From Woeseiaceae bacterium (GTDB lineage: Bacteria > Pseudomonadota > Gammaproteobacteria > Steroidobacterales > Woeseiaceae): 39,229 nucleotides of DNA. How positions within the stretch are numbered: position 1 is the stretch's first letter; the number at the start of each line of letters is the position of its first letter. Position numbers and translations under genes: made by a program. The notes below the pieces were generated by a model, which was not told the origin of the DNA, searched no databases, and was given only the letters and a program-made list of their open reading frames with translations. This document shows, piece after piece, positions 16,078 to 24,208 of this stretch. The stretch is taken from assembly GCA_021773155.1 (NCBI GenBank), contig JAJFKQ010000237.1, positions 1-39,229 on the forward strand, given 5' to 3'.

Positions 16078-17031
16078 TCAGTCCCACAGCTGGTATTCGC
16101 TAAGGCGCACGATCAGAACATCGCAGGGCAAATGATCGATCACGCGTTCGGCCGTACTGCCAATGAGCATCCGCTTAACACCCCAGCGTGCAAGTGCACC
16201 CATAACGACGAGCCCTGCATTATGACTTCGCGCAAAGGTCGGCAAGATGTCTTGCGTACTGCCTGGCAACTGGTGTGTGTGCTTAGCATCAATTCCGCAA
16301 TCTGATGCGAGTACGTCAAGAGCGTTACGGTGTTCTTTCTTGATCCGCGCATCAATTTCGTCAATCGGGAGTTTGATCGGTTTGAACGTCCGGTTAGCTA
16401 CCTTACCAATTCCCGAAATTCGCTCATAGGTGTGAAGGAGATGAACCTCTCCATCGACGGCCTTGGCGACGGCTGTCGCTGTTTGAACGATTTCATGATC
16501 TAACGCCGCAGGTTTGTCATGAGCGTTGCTTGGATCGACCGCGGCTACGATGGCTGGATTTTCCGGCATCCGGTCGGATTTCACGAACCAGATCGGGTAA
16601 GCGGAGGTGCGCATCAGCTGCCAATCCGTATCGACCAAAATACCGCGCTCGGCGATGCTATGGAATCGGGTTGCTTTGACGATCATTTTGGCCTTTACGG
16701 ACATCGCGATAGCCAGTATTCCATCGTCCAGCGGACGTTGTCGCAGAACGGACGTCATTACGTCGACGCCGTTGTCCCGTAATTTCGCCGCATACGTCTC
16801 GGCAATCTCGTCCTGGGCGCGTTGCAACTCCTGTCGAATAGCTTCAGCTTCGTTGGAGATCGCAAATCCTCCAAGCAGTGCGCCATTTTCAGGCTCAAAC
16901 AGCACCATGTGTACGCGGTAGTCAAATGATTGTGCAATCCAGGTGACTCGATTGATCAGATTGTCCGGGTCCGAGTCGAGTTCGAGGATAGCGAGAATCG
17001 TGTCTTTGTCATTCGTTGTTTTGTTGGACAT
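16078..17031 (-). CDS. uspE: Tandem-domain universal stress protein (UspE-like)
   Basis: A 317-residue cytoplasmic protein made of two Usp domains (about 10-150 and 155-310), as in E. coli UspE. The second domain ends with VVMGALARWGVKRMLIGSTA followed by ERVIDHLPCDVLIV, aligning with the UspE pattern GTVGRTG...GNTAEQVIDH. The ATP-loop consensus G-2x-G is altered to G-2x-A, so nucleotide binding is uncertain. The first domain shows the matching ILVDTDWQLMRTSAYPIWFV end without the glycine-rich loop, as usual for UspE. GGAG precedes the ATG at 17031. It is divergent from the CoA-transferase-family gene, with a 181-bp gap. The role in stress or adhesion is known only by family. Confidence 0.85.
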   Translation of the reverse strand: MSNKTTNDKDTILAILELDSDPDNLINRVTWIAQSFDYRVHMVLFEPENGALLGGFAISNEAEAIRQELQRAQDEIAETYAAKLRDNGVDVMTSVLRQRPLDDGILAIAMSVKAKMIVKATRFHSIAERGILVDTDWQLMRTSAYPIWFVKSDRMPENPAIVAAVDPSNAHDKPAALDHEIVQTATAVAKAVDGEVHLLHTYERISGIGKVANRTFKPIKLPIDEIDARIKKEHRNALDVLASDCGIDAKHTHQLPGSTQDILPTFARSHNAGLVVMGALARWGVKRMLIGSTAERVIDHLPCDVLIVRLSEYQLWD

Positions 17032-17212
17032 CGCGCTTCTCCATTTTAGTTGTCAAAATTCCCAGACAACAAGCTACGTCTATCACAGTCAATTACACGG
17101 ATGGAATACGGGAGATACGCAGGGTTCTGCGGTAACTATCAGCGACAGGGCCAAGTACGATGTGTGCTGGACGCCATTGATGTCGGCGATGCTTTGACCA
17201 GGAGATCGTGAT

Positions 17213-18328
17213 ATGGGGCCTCTTGCAGGAACGACAGTAATTGAAATCGCTGCGCTTGGGCCGGCGCCCATCTGCGGCATGATTCTCGCGGATTTTGGGG
17301 CCGAAGTGATTCTTATCGAGCGTGAGTCTGCGAACCCCAATGCGCTAGAAGTGACTGCTGATCATTCAAGGTCTATGTTCTACAAGCGCGGCAAGAAGTC
17401 GATTGTGTTGGATCTAAAACAACCACAAGGTGTCGATGCAATATTGCACTTGTGTGAAAGTGCCGATGTGCTCATAGAGGGTTTTCGCCCCGGGGTCATG
17501 GAGAGGTTGGGTCTTGGTCCGGATGACTGTCTCGCGCGTAACGAGCGATTGGTTTACGGACGCCAGACTGGCTGGGGTCAAACCGGGCCCCTGGCACATG
17601 CAGCAGGCCACGATATTAATTACGTTGCATTGGCAGGAGCGTTGTACTACACCGGGCATGACGGCGAAGCACCGTTTACGCCACCGACCGTTGTTGGCGA
17701 CATTGGCGGTGGCGCGATGACGCTCGCGTTCGGGATACTGGCGGCGCTACAGCACGCCAACAAGACTGGCGAGGGACAGGTAATTGATTCAGCGGTTACT
17801 GACGGCACCACATACATGATGACGCTACTTGCGTCGGCGCGACAAATGGGTCTCCTTGCAGAACCGCGCGGTCGTAGCGTCTTTTCCGGTGGTGCCCCGT
17901 GGTACCAGAGTTTTGAATGCGCGGACGGAGAGTACATCACTGTCGGGTCACTCGAACCCAAGTTCTATCGGTTGCTGCTGAAAAAATGCAATTTACAGGA
18001 TGATCCTGACTTCGCTGAGCAGTTTTCGACGAAAGACTGGCCGCGAGCGATCAATACGCTCGGAAAACTCATTCGTCAAAAAACGCGAGCGAAGTGGTGC
18101 GACCTGCTTGAAGGTAGCGATGTTTGTTTTGCGCCAGTGCTAAATCTCGACGAAGCCTCAAAGCATCCACACAACCTTGTGCGCGAGACTTTCGTCAATG
18201 TAGATGGTAATTTGCAGCCGGCTCCGGCGCCGAAGCTTTCCAGAACCCCGGCTAGAGCGGGTAGCGTCGCTGAGGTGGGGGAGCATACCGACGATATACT
18301 CAACGCGCAGCCAAGAAATGAAGTATAA
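17213..18328 (+). CDS. CaiB/BaiF CoA-transferase family protein, probable alpha-methylacyl-CoA racemase
   Basis: Family III CoA-transferase fold, 371 residues. It begins PLAGTTVIEIAALGPAPICG and continues with MILADFGAEVILIER, typical of the family. His133 and Asp134 in GHDINYVALAGALYYTG and Asp163 in VVGDIGGGAM match the acid/base residues and context of alpha-methylacyl-CoA racemases rather than formyl-CoA or carnitine CoA-transferases. Other family motifs are GFRPGVMERLGLGPDD and YGRQTGWGQTGP. Such racemases epimerise 2-methyl-branched acyl-CoA so it can enter beta-oxidation. AGGAG precedes ATG 17213. The phosphatase gene follows after 23 bp on the same strand but has no obvious functional link. 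Confidence 0.87.
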   Translation: MGPLAGTTVIEIAALGPAPICGMILADFGAEVILIERESANPNALEVTADHSRSMFYKRGKKSIVLDLKQPQGVDAILHLCESADVLIEGFRPGVMERLGLGPDDCLARNERLVYGRQTGWGQTGPLAHAAGHDINYVALAGALYYTGHDGEAPFTPPTVVGDIGGGAMTLAFGILAALQHANKTGEGQVIDSAVTDGTTYMMTLLASARQMGLLAEPRGRSVFSGGAPWYQSFECADGEYITVGSLEPKFYRLLLKKCNLQDDPDFAEQFSTKDWPRAINTLGKLIRQKTRAKWCDLLEGSDVCFAPVLNLDEASKHPHNLVRETFVNVDGNLQPAPAPKLSRTPARAGSVAEVGEHTDDILNAQPRNEV

Positions 18329-18351
18329 AACACATTAAGAAATAATTATAA

Positions 18352-18834
18352 ATGGATGAAATGAAAGAAAAAATAACTGTATTGTTTGTGTGCATGGGCA
18401 ATATCTGCAGATCGCCTACGGCTGAAGGTGTGTTCAGGCACTTCGTCACTGGAGCCGGCCTCGAAGACCAAATTGAAGCTGACTCTGCCGGTACCCACGC
18501 CTATCACGTTGGCGAACCACCCGATCGTCGGGCAACTGCTGCAGCCGAACGTCGCGGCGTGTCGCTCGCCGGAATTCGTGCGCGACGTGTCAGCGACGAT
18601 GATTTCGAACGTTTCGACTACATCATCGCGATGGACCATGACAATCAAATGCATTTGCTGGACCAGGCGCCCGAGGAACACCGGTCTAAGGTGCAATTAT
18701 TCCTGAGTTTTTCCGCCGAAGATGGAACCGAAGTTCCGGACCCGTATTACGGGGGCTCCGCTGGATTCGAGCGGGTTCTGGATCTGGTTGAATCCGCCTC
18801 CCGTGGATTGCTCGAAGTGTGCGCGAAGAAGTAA
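18352..18834 (+). CDS. Low-molecular-weight protein tyrosine phosphatase
   Basis: A 160-residue cytoplasmic phosphatase. The P-loop is VCMGNICRSP, with nucleophile Cys14 and Arg20 spaced C-x5-R, followed by the general-acid loop DPYYGG with Asp130. SAGTHAYHVGEPPDRR and YIIAMDHDN are also family hallmarks. Length is normal. No kinase or capsule gene is nearby, so it may be a housekeeping phosphatase rather than an exopolysaccharide regulator. The start could be ATG 18352 or 18361; neither has a good ribosome-binding site and the leader is A+T-rich. It lies 23 bp after the racemase-like gene and 104 bp before the DUF6502 gene, which has its own promoter. Confidence 0.92.
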   Translation: MDEMKEKITVLFVCMGNICRSPTAEGVFRHFVTGAGLEDQIEADSAGTHAYHVGEPPDRRATAAAERRGVSLAGIRARRVSDDDFERFDYIIAMDHDNQMHLLDQAPEEHRSKVQLFLSFSAEDGTEVPDPYYGGSAGFERVLDLVESASRGLLEVCAKK

Positions 18835-18901
18835 CTCTCTAATTTCCATAAATAAATCTAGGTTGAATCGTGCTTACAGATTCAAATACGTCCTTCTGTG
18901 A

Positions 18902-18936
18902 TTGACAGAATACATATTTGGGTATAGTTTACCCAA
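18902..18936 (+). promoter_or_regulatory. Promoter with overlapping 19-bp operator-like inverted repeat, upstream of the DUF6502 gene
   Basis: A perfect -35 TTGACA (18902-18907) is followed at 15 bp by TATAGT (18923-18928) or at 17 bp by TAGTTT. TTGGGTA-tagtt-TACCCAA (18918-18936) is a perfect inverted repeat with 7-bp arms covering the -10 region and ending two bases before the ATG at 18939. Any transcript starting here would have almost no leader. The layout is that of a repressor operator. Confidence 0.65.
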
Positions 18937-18938
18937 CT

Positions 18939-19766
18939 ATGACGAATGGAAATAAATCCGCCGTGTATTACGCCTGCCGCCTGGTACTTCGGCCACTTGC
19001 CTCGATTTTTCTGAAGTGTGGGCTGACATGGAAGGAGTTCTCAGATTTGTCGAAATCGGTATTTGTCGAAGCGGCAACTCAGGAATTCGGCATCAAAGGA
19101 CGTCCGACCAACGTTTCGCGGGTGTCGATCATTACGGGAATTAGCCGTAAGGAAGTCAAACGACAGCGTGATCTGCTGCTGAATAACGAGCCCGTTGTTA
19201 AAGGCAAGACAACTGACGCAACGCGTGTCTTGTCGGGTTGGTTTCAGGACGCCGATTTTCTCGATCAAGCGGGCGAACCCATGCTTTTGCAGGAGACTGG
19301 GACCAAGCCCAGTTTTGAGGTGCTGTGTGATCGCTACAGCGGTGATATCGCGACGCAGACCATGCTCAAGGAGTTGCTGCAGACTGGAACCATTGAACGC
19401 ACGAAGGACGGCGAATTGCGGGTCATCCGGCGCTTCTACCAACCTGCAAAGCACGATGACGAGAACCTTACCTGGGGTATCGCGTTGATCACCGATCTCG
19501 CAGCGACGATGAATAACAACGTCTTCTTAAGCAATGCTGCGAGGCCGAGGTTTGGTCGTAAGGCCGAAAGCGTGCGGGTGTTACCGAGCAGCGTGAGTGA
19601 ATTTCACACATTTCTGGACATACGTGGTCAGGCGTTTCTGGAAGAGATCGACGTCTGGCTAACCAATCGCGAAGCAAACGATGATGCTCAAGAGTCTGCA
19701 TTCGTAAGACTGGGGGTTGGCATGTTTGCGATCGAAGAAAAGTTAAAAGAGGAGAGGGTTCGATGA
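18939..19766 (+). CDS. DUF6502 family protein, putative winged-helix DNA-binding protein
   Basis: The 275-residue product starts MTNGNKSAVYYACRLVLRPL; ATG 18939 is chosen over the track's TTG 18918, which lies inside the inverted repeat. The sequence pattern LRPLASIFLKCGLTWKEFSD, then KSVFVEAATQEFG and TNVSRVSIITGISRKEVKRQ, matches the DUF6502 family. The last stretch (about 52-75) looks like a helix-turn-helix recognition unit, so DNA binding is a reasonable inference. The C-terminal half (about 150-275) is unassigned. There is no signal peptide or membrane helix. It overlaps the DUF5666 lipoprotein gene by 4 bp (ATGA), so the two are one transcription and translation unit. The inverted repeat over its own promoter would allow autoregulation. 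Function is not established. Confidence 0.83.
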   Translation: MTNGNKSAVYYACRLVLRPLASIFLKCGLTWKEFSDLSKSVFVEAATQEFGIKGRPTNVSRVSIITGISRKEVKRQRDLLLNNEPVVKGKTTDATRVLSGWFQDADFLDQAGEPMLLQETGTKPSFEVLCDRYSGDIATQTMLKELLQTGTIERTKDGELRVIRRFYQPAKHDDENLTWGIALITDLAATMNNNVFLSNAARPRFGRKAESVRVLPSSVSEFHTFLDIRGQAFLEEIDVWLTNREANDDAQESAFVRLGVGMFAIEEKLKEERVR

Positions 19767-21241
19767 AAAAGCAAAGACTTATCGCAGCGATTTTCTGCGG
19801 GATTATCTTGGCAGGAATTGCCGGTTGTGGTGGTGGAGCTAGCTTCGCCGAACAACCGCCAACGACAGCACCACCGCCACAAATAGGTGGCATCAGTGGC
19901 AACGGGGTTGCGATCGGACCTGTAACTACGTTCGGCAGTATTGTCGTTAACGGCGTTCGTTACGAAACTGATGGTACGAGTTTTACGATCAATGACGTTA
20001 GAGGTGGGACACAAGCTGACCTGAAAGTTGGTCAAATTGTTACAGTCAGCGGCACCATTAATAGTGACGGCAGCACCGGAACGGCGAATACCGTGGAATT
20101 TGACGGCAGTGTCAAAGGTCCGGTTGAGAGCATCGACCTGACCGCAGGACTAATGGTGGTACTTGGGCAGACTGTTCGTGTTGGACCGGACACGTCTTTC
20201 GATGACGGTTTTACGCCGGCTTCGCTCGAAGGTGTAAGCAACGGGCAGGTCGTAGAAGTGAGTGGTCAATTTGATGCGAATGGCAATATTGTTGCGACAC
20301 GAATTGAACCAAAGCCTGCAGGCACGCAGTTCGAAGTACACGGGACGATCAGTGCGCTTGACAGCGCAAACATGATGTTCAATTTGAACAATCTGGTAGT
20401 CGACTACAGCACAGCAACGTTGGATAACTTCGCGGGTGGCCAAATCAGTGACGGTGATTTTGTGGAAGCGAAAGGAATGACGCTTGGTGGAAACGGTGAG
20501 TTAGTCGCGACGATTGTTGAGCTTGAATCATTGTTGCCAGATACAAATGATGGTGATCGACTCGAAATTGAAGGTTTTATAACGAGGTTTGTTTCAGCAC
20601 AGGATTTCGATGTTGGAGGAGTTGCCGTTACAACCAATGGCAGCACGGTCTTCGACGGTGGTGCGGCTAGCGATCTGGGTCTGAATATCAAAATTGAGGC
20701 AGAAGGGGACGTCGATGCAAACGGAGTTCTTATCGCAGCCCGAATCGACATCCGTCGAGCAAAAGCCGTTCGTGCAACAGCGAATGTTGATTTTGTCGAC
20801 ACAGCGAATAATTCGCTGGTTGTACTCGGAATAACGGTAACGGTTGATGCACTGACTCGCCTTGAAGATAAGAGTAGTGCTGACGTTGATCCATTAACTC
20901 TGTCTGATGTAAACGCGGGAGACTATATCGCGGTACGTGGTGACGAGTTTCCTGCTGGCAGCGGGAACATGCAGGCGACGATACTCGAGCGCGACGATGC
21001 AGATACCGAGGTAATATTGCAAGGTTTCGTTGAGTCTGTCAGCGATCCATCGTATTCGGTGTTGGGCGTTACGATCGAGACCAATGGTGCTACGGTTTTT
21101 CGCGACGAGAATAATGCCATCATTCCGGCGACTGAATTCTTTAACCGTGTTGCGATAAACTCATTGGTGAAAGCGAAAGGCGCAGAGTTGTCTGATACGA
21201 CGATTACTGCAACCGAAGTGAAGTTCGAACTGGAGTTTTAG
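19763..21241 (+). CDS. DUF5666 repeat lipoprotein
   Basis: A 492-residue secreted lipoprotein. The N-terminus MKKQRLIAAIFCGIILAGIA precedes a lipobox ending at GC (Cys about 22), then a Pro/Thr-rich linker. The rest appears to be six beta-rich modules of about 70-75 residues, each with a pattern like G-x-V-x-x-h, a hydrophobic strand (VNGVRYETD, VLGQTVRVGPD, VLGITVTVDA), an L-x-x-G-x-x-V-x-V-x-G core (LKVGQIVTVSG, VSNGQVVEVSG) and an A-x-x-h-E end (VATRIEP, VATIVELE, IAARIDI). This is the DUF5666 signature. No catalytic residues are evident; an envelope binding or structural role is possible. It is coupled to the DUF6502 gene and followed by a strong terminator. Confidence 0.85.
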   Translation: MKKQRLIAAIFCGIILAGIAGCGGGASFAEQPPTTAPPPQIGGISGNGVAIGPVTTFGSIVVNGVRYETDGTSFTINDVRGGTQADLKVGQIVTVSGTINSDGSTGTANTVEFDGSVKGPVESIDLTAGLMVVLGQTVRVGPDTSFDDGFTPASLEGVSNGQVVEVSGQFDANGNIVATRIEPKPAGTQFEVHGTISALDSANMMFNLNNLVVDYSTATLDNFAGGQISDGDFVEAKGMTLGGNGELVATIVELESLLPDTNDGDRLEIEGFITRFVSAQDFDVGGVAVTTNGSTVFDGGAASDLGLNIKIEAEGDVDANGVLIAARIDIRRAKAVRATANVDFVDTANNSLVVLGITVTVDALTRLEDKSSADVDPLTLSDVNAGDYIAVRGDEFPAGSGNMQATILERDDADTEVILQGFVESVSDPSYSVLGVTIETNGATVFRDENNAIIPATEFFNRVAINSLVKAKGAELSDTTITATEVKFELEF

Positions 21242-21257
21242 ACAGTTCACGCCAAAA

Positions 21258-21294
21258 AAAAGGGCGTCTTGAGGCTTGCTCGAGACGCCCTTTT
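21258..21294. terminator. Bidirectional terminator between the DUF5666 gene and rne
   Basis: AAAAGGGCGTCT and AGACGCCCTTTT form a 12-bp perfect stem, partly extended into the loop, flanked by an A-run on one side and a T-run on the other. It lies between the convergent stops at 21241 and 21310 and could serve both strands. Confidence 0.88.
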
Positions 21295-21309
21295 AGCTTT
21301 TGCGCTCAC

Positions 21310-23862
21310 TTAGCTATTATCAGCATCCCAAGGCAACAAACGCGGCGCAGGCTTCACCTCAGCAGGCTTCGCTGGCTTCGACTCAGGCTTTGCCTCTGCA
21401 GCCGGTTTTGGCTTTGGCTCAGGTTTGGCTTCAGTGACTGGTTTTGGCGTCGGCGGTGCTTCGGAGACCGGTTTCGGCTCGGGCTTGGATTCAGTAGCTG
21501 GTTTCGGCTTTGGCTTCGATTCGGCAGCAGTTTTTGCCTCAGCTTTCGGCTCGACCGGAATCCTGTGAGACGCCGTGTCGTCAACCTTGCCAGCGTCTTT
21601 GGCGCGTTCAGCATCGGTGCGCGCCTTTGGCGGACCGCCGGCTCTCGGTTTGCGGCGACGTGGTTTAGGCTTGCTCTCCGACGGTGCCTGGTCCCCCGTG
21701 GGAATGTGATCAGCCTTTGGCGATTGCTCTGCGGCTTTCTTGACCGGAGATGTCTTCTCTGCGGGTTTTTTATCCTGAGGTGTTTGGCTTTGAGCTGACT
21801 GATCTGTGATTTTCTGCTGTTGTTCATCAGTCGTTTGCTCTGGCTTGTCACCACTACTGCGACGACGCCTGCGGCCACCACGGCTGCGCCGACTACGTGT
21901 TCTCTCTTGCGTCTCGTCAACCTGCCCATCTTGAGCTTGCTTCTGTTTCTGCTCAGATCGCTGCTGTGTGCCCTTCGACTTCTGATCAGCATCTTTCGGT
22001 TGCTGCTTTCTGCCTTGCTGTTTGGCGGGCGTTTTTTTCGCGGTTTTCTTACGTTGGTTACCACGATTGTCACTACGTGAACGCGAATCACTGCGACGAC
22101 GCGATTGTTGTTGCGAGCGCTTGCCACGATTGCCTTGCGATTTACTGCCACGACGTTGTTGCGACTGCTTTTTCTTTTTGTCGTCGTCGCCCGTGAACCA
22201 GCCGACGATCGTTGCCCAAAATCCTTTACCAGCTGGCTTCTTGCGCTTCGGAGCAGGGGTCGATGGCTTTAACGTACCGACAGCCGCTGTCTCTGCACCT
22301 TTACGTTCGAGGATCGCCTGCGGGGACTCGGGTTCTACCGGAGCGTTCACCAGCGCAAAGCTGGCGCCTGTATTTTCCGGTAGCTCCATTTGATCGTCGC
22401 GTACACGGCGCACATCGTAATGCGGCGTTTCGAGATGGGAGTTCGCAACCAGTACAACCTGGGTTTCATTGCGATCCTCCAAGTTCTGTACCCAGTCACG
22501 CTTTTCGTTCAGCAGATAAGTCGCGACCTCTACTGGCAGTTGAGCGATAACTTTCGACGTGCGCTCCTTGCGCGCTTCTTCGCCGATGATGCGCAAGATA
22601 GCGAGTGCCAAAGACTCGGTGCCGCGAATGGTGCCAAAGCCTGTGCAGCGTGGACAGGTTTTGTAAGCCGATTCGCCAATGGATGGACGCAGACGCTGTC
22701 GTGACATCTCCAACAATCCAAAGCGGCTGATCTTTCCGATCTGCACGCGTGCCCGATCCTGCCGTACCGCATCGCGCAATCTGTTTTCCACTTCGCGCTG
22801 ATTCTTCTGTGGACCCATATCGATGAAATCGATAACGATCAATCCACCAAGATCGCGGATTCGCAATTGACGTCCGATTTCGTCGGCGGCTTCGAGGTTG
22901 GTGTTAAAAGCTGTCGCCTCAATATCACTGCCCTTGGTCGCTCGAGCTGAGTTGATGTCGATCGAGACCAGCGCTTCGGTGTGATCGATCACGATGCTGC
23001 CGCCCGAAGGCAGTGTCACGGTGTGCGCGAAAGCAGACTCAATCTGCGATTCGATTTGGAAGCGCGTAAACAGCGGCACTGGATCTACATAGTGTTTCAG
23101 CTTCTTGAGATTGTGCGGCATCGTTTGTTCGACGTGCTCGTAGGCGTCTTTGAAGGTCGCCTCGTCATCAATCAGTATTTCGCCAATATCTGTGGTCAGG
23201 TAGTCACGCAAAGCGCGTACCACTGAATCGCTTTCACGGTAGATCAGGAACGGTGACGTGCGTTCCAGCACAACGTTCAGGATCGCGGTCCAGACGGTCA
23301 GTAGATTTTGCAGGTCCCACGCAAGCTCTTCTGCACTGCGGTCGATGCCAGCCGTTCTCAGGATGACACTCATATTCTCCGGGATTTCGATCTCGTTGAG
23401 AGCTTTGCGAGCCAGGTCCCGATCTTCCCCCGTGATGCGGCGAGATACACCGCCCGATTGGTCTTTGTTCGGTTTCAAGACAATGAAGCGTCCCGCGAGG
23501 CTGACAAAGGTCGTTAGTGCTGCGCCCTTGTTGCCACGTTCTTCCTTGTCGACCTGGACAACGATGTCCTGGCCTTCCTTGAGAACGTCTTTGATGTTGG
23601 GTTTACCGCCACCTTTGTTTTCCTTAACAAAATACTCGCTGGAAATTTCTTTCAGCGGCAGGAATCCGTGACGTTCTGCACCGTAATCGACAAAAGCGGC
23701 CTCGAGACTGGGCTCGACGCGCGTGATTTTTCCTTTGTAGATGTTGGCTTTTTTGCGTTCGCTAGCCGGTGCTTCGATGTTGAGGTCGTACAGGAGTTGG
23801 CCGTCGACCATCGCCATGCGCAACTCTTCTTCCTGAGTTGCATTGATTAGCATTCTTTTCAT
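21310..23862 (-). CDS. rne: Ribonuclease E
   Basis: Essential endonuclease that starts mRNA decay and processes rRNA and tRNA. The 850-residue product opens MKRMLINATQEEELRMAMVD, has an S1 domain (about 36-120, IYKGKITRVEPSLEAAFVDY), the catalytic region with VSIDINSARATKG and GLIVIDFIDMGPQKNQREVE carrying the metal-binding aspartates, and the zinc-link CPRC (Cys403, Cys406), almost the E. coli spacing. After about 520 comes a low-complexity tail: Arg-rich segments (SRRSRGGRRRRRSSGD) suited to RNA binding, then Lys/Pro/Glu repeats and the end PRLLPWDADNS. The tail is shorter than in E. coli, and binding sites for degradosome partners cannot be assigned by eye. The gene diverges from rluC and has a leader of about 300 nt. 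Confidence 0.96.
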   Translation of the reverse strand: MKRMLINATQEEELRMAMVDGQLLYDLNIEAPASERKKANIYKGKITRVEPSLEAAFVDYGAERHGFLPLKEISSEYFVKENKGGGKPNIKDVLKEGQDIVVQVDKEERGNKGAALTTFVSLAGRFIVLKPNKDQSGGVSRRITGEDRDLARKALNEIEIPENMSVILRTAGIDRSAEELAWDLQNLLTVWTAILNVVLERTSPFLIYRESDSVVRALRDYLTTDIGEILIDDEATFKDAYEHVEQTMPHNLKKLKHYVDPVPLFTRFQIESQIESAFAHTVTLPSGGSIVIDHTEALVSIDINSARATKGSDIEATAFNTNLEAADEIGRQLRIRDLGGLIVIDFIDMGPQKNQREVENRLRDAVRQDRARVQIGKISRFGLLEMSRQRLRPSIGESAYKTCPRCTGFGTIRGTESLALAILRIIGEEARKERTSKVIAQLPVEVATYLLNEKRDWVQNLEDRNETQVVLVANSHLETPHYDVRRVRDDQMELPENTGASFALVNAPVEPESPQAILERKGAETAAVGTLKPSTPAPKRKKPAGKGFWATIVGWFTGDDDKKKKQSQQRRGSKSQGNRGKRSQQQSRRRSDSRSRSDNRGNQRKKTAKKTPAKQQGRKQQPKDADQKSKGTQQRSEQKQKQAQDGQVDETQERTRSRRSRGGRRRRRSSGDKPEQTTDEQQQKITDQSAQSQTPQDKKPAEKTSPVKKAAEQSPKADHIPTGDQAPSESKPKPRRRKPRAGGPPKARTDAERAKDAGKVDDTASHRIPVEPKAEAKTAAESKPKPKPATESKPEPKPVSEAPPTPKPVTEAKPEPKPKPAAEAKPESKPAKPAEVKPAPRLLPWDADNS
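21345..21545 (-). repeat. rne: Lys/Pro/Glu repeat segment encoding the RNase E tail
   Basis: The last about 65 codons of rne before its end encode imperfect repeats of a unit like (A/E/S)-(A/T/S)-(E)-(A/S)-K-P-(E/K)-P-K-P, for example ESKPKPKPATESKPEPKP. At the DNA level the same motif (TTTGGCTTCGG-type) recurs. This can change in length by slippage. It is not a CRISPR array: unit length and spacing are irregular and the frame is preserved. Confidence 0.7.
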
Positions 23863-24165
23863 GTTGTCCTACTTGTGTAATGGAGGACAGCAAAACGGGG
23901 CGTAGCGCCAGGCAGGCAGAGGGGTGGTCACGCAAAAGAACCTGGCGCCGTATTGCGCCATCGAAAGTCTTCGTTAGTTCAGTTCGGGTCTGACTCAAAG
24001 TAGTCAGTACCCACAAAAAAATCAGCATGATTTCCCTGCGGCCTTGCCGCTGCGGCGCGCGCCGGATTCCGGTGTTGCTGCCGTCTGAAATCAGGTCTCG
24101 CGGATTGCGGGACCAAAAAAAAAGTCGTCTGATGTGTCTGCTCCAGTATCCCGGAGTTCCACTCG
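23863..24165 (-). promoter_or_regulatory. rne: Long rne 5' leader
   Basis: No gene fits in this roughly 300-bp stretch between the rne start and its likely promoter. Seen on the minus strand it contains two T-runs (CTGATTTTTTTG and GACTTTTTTTTTGG) and G+C-rich self-complementary parts such as GGCGCGCGCC-like sequence. In E. coli a 361-nt rne leader folds into hairpins through which RNase E destabilises its own message. The same logic is likely here, but I have not folded the RNA. Confidence 0.55.
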
Positions 24166-24170
24166 GCGGT

Positions 24171-24198
24171 AATATAACACACCCCAACCCCACTTCAA
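24171..24198 (-). promoter_or_regulatory. rne: Probable rne promoter
   Basis: On the minus strand TTGAAG (24198-24193), a 16-bp spacer and TATATT (24176-24171) fit a sigma-70 promoter. It would start transcription near 24164, giving a leader of about 300 nt. It lies only 10 bp from the rluC start on the other strand. Confidence 0.6.
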
Positions 24199-24208
24199 GC
24201 TATTGATC

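Noticed and set aside
21345-21545. Possible CRISPR-like or tandem non-coding repeat
   Set aside because: Units are irregular, in frame, and encode a Lys/Pro/Glu-rich protein tail of RNase E; no spacer structure exists.
21354-22151. 265-residue minus-strand ORF, Arg/Ser-rich
   Set aside because: It is a shifted frame of the repetitive 3' part of rne; the low-complexity coding sequence keeps other frames open by chance.
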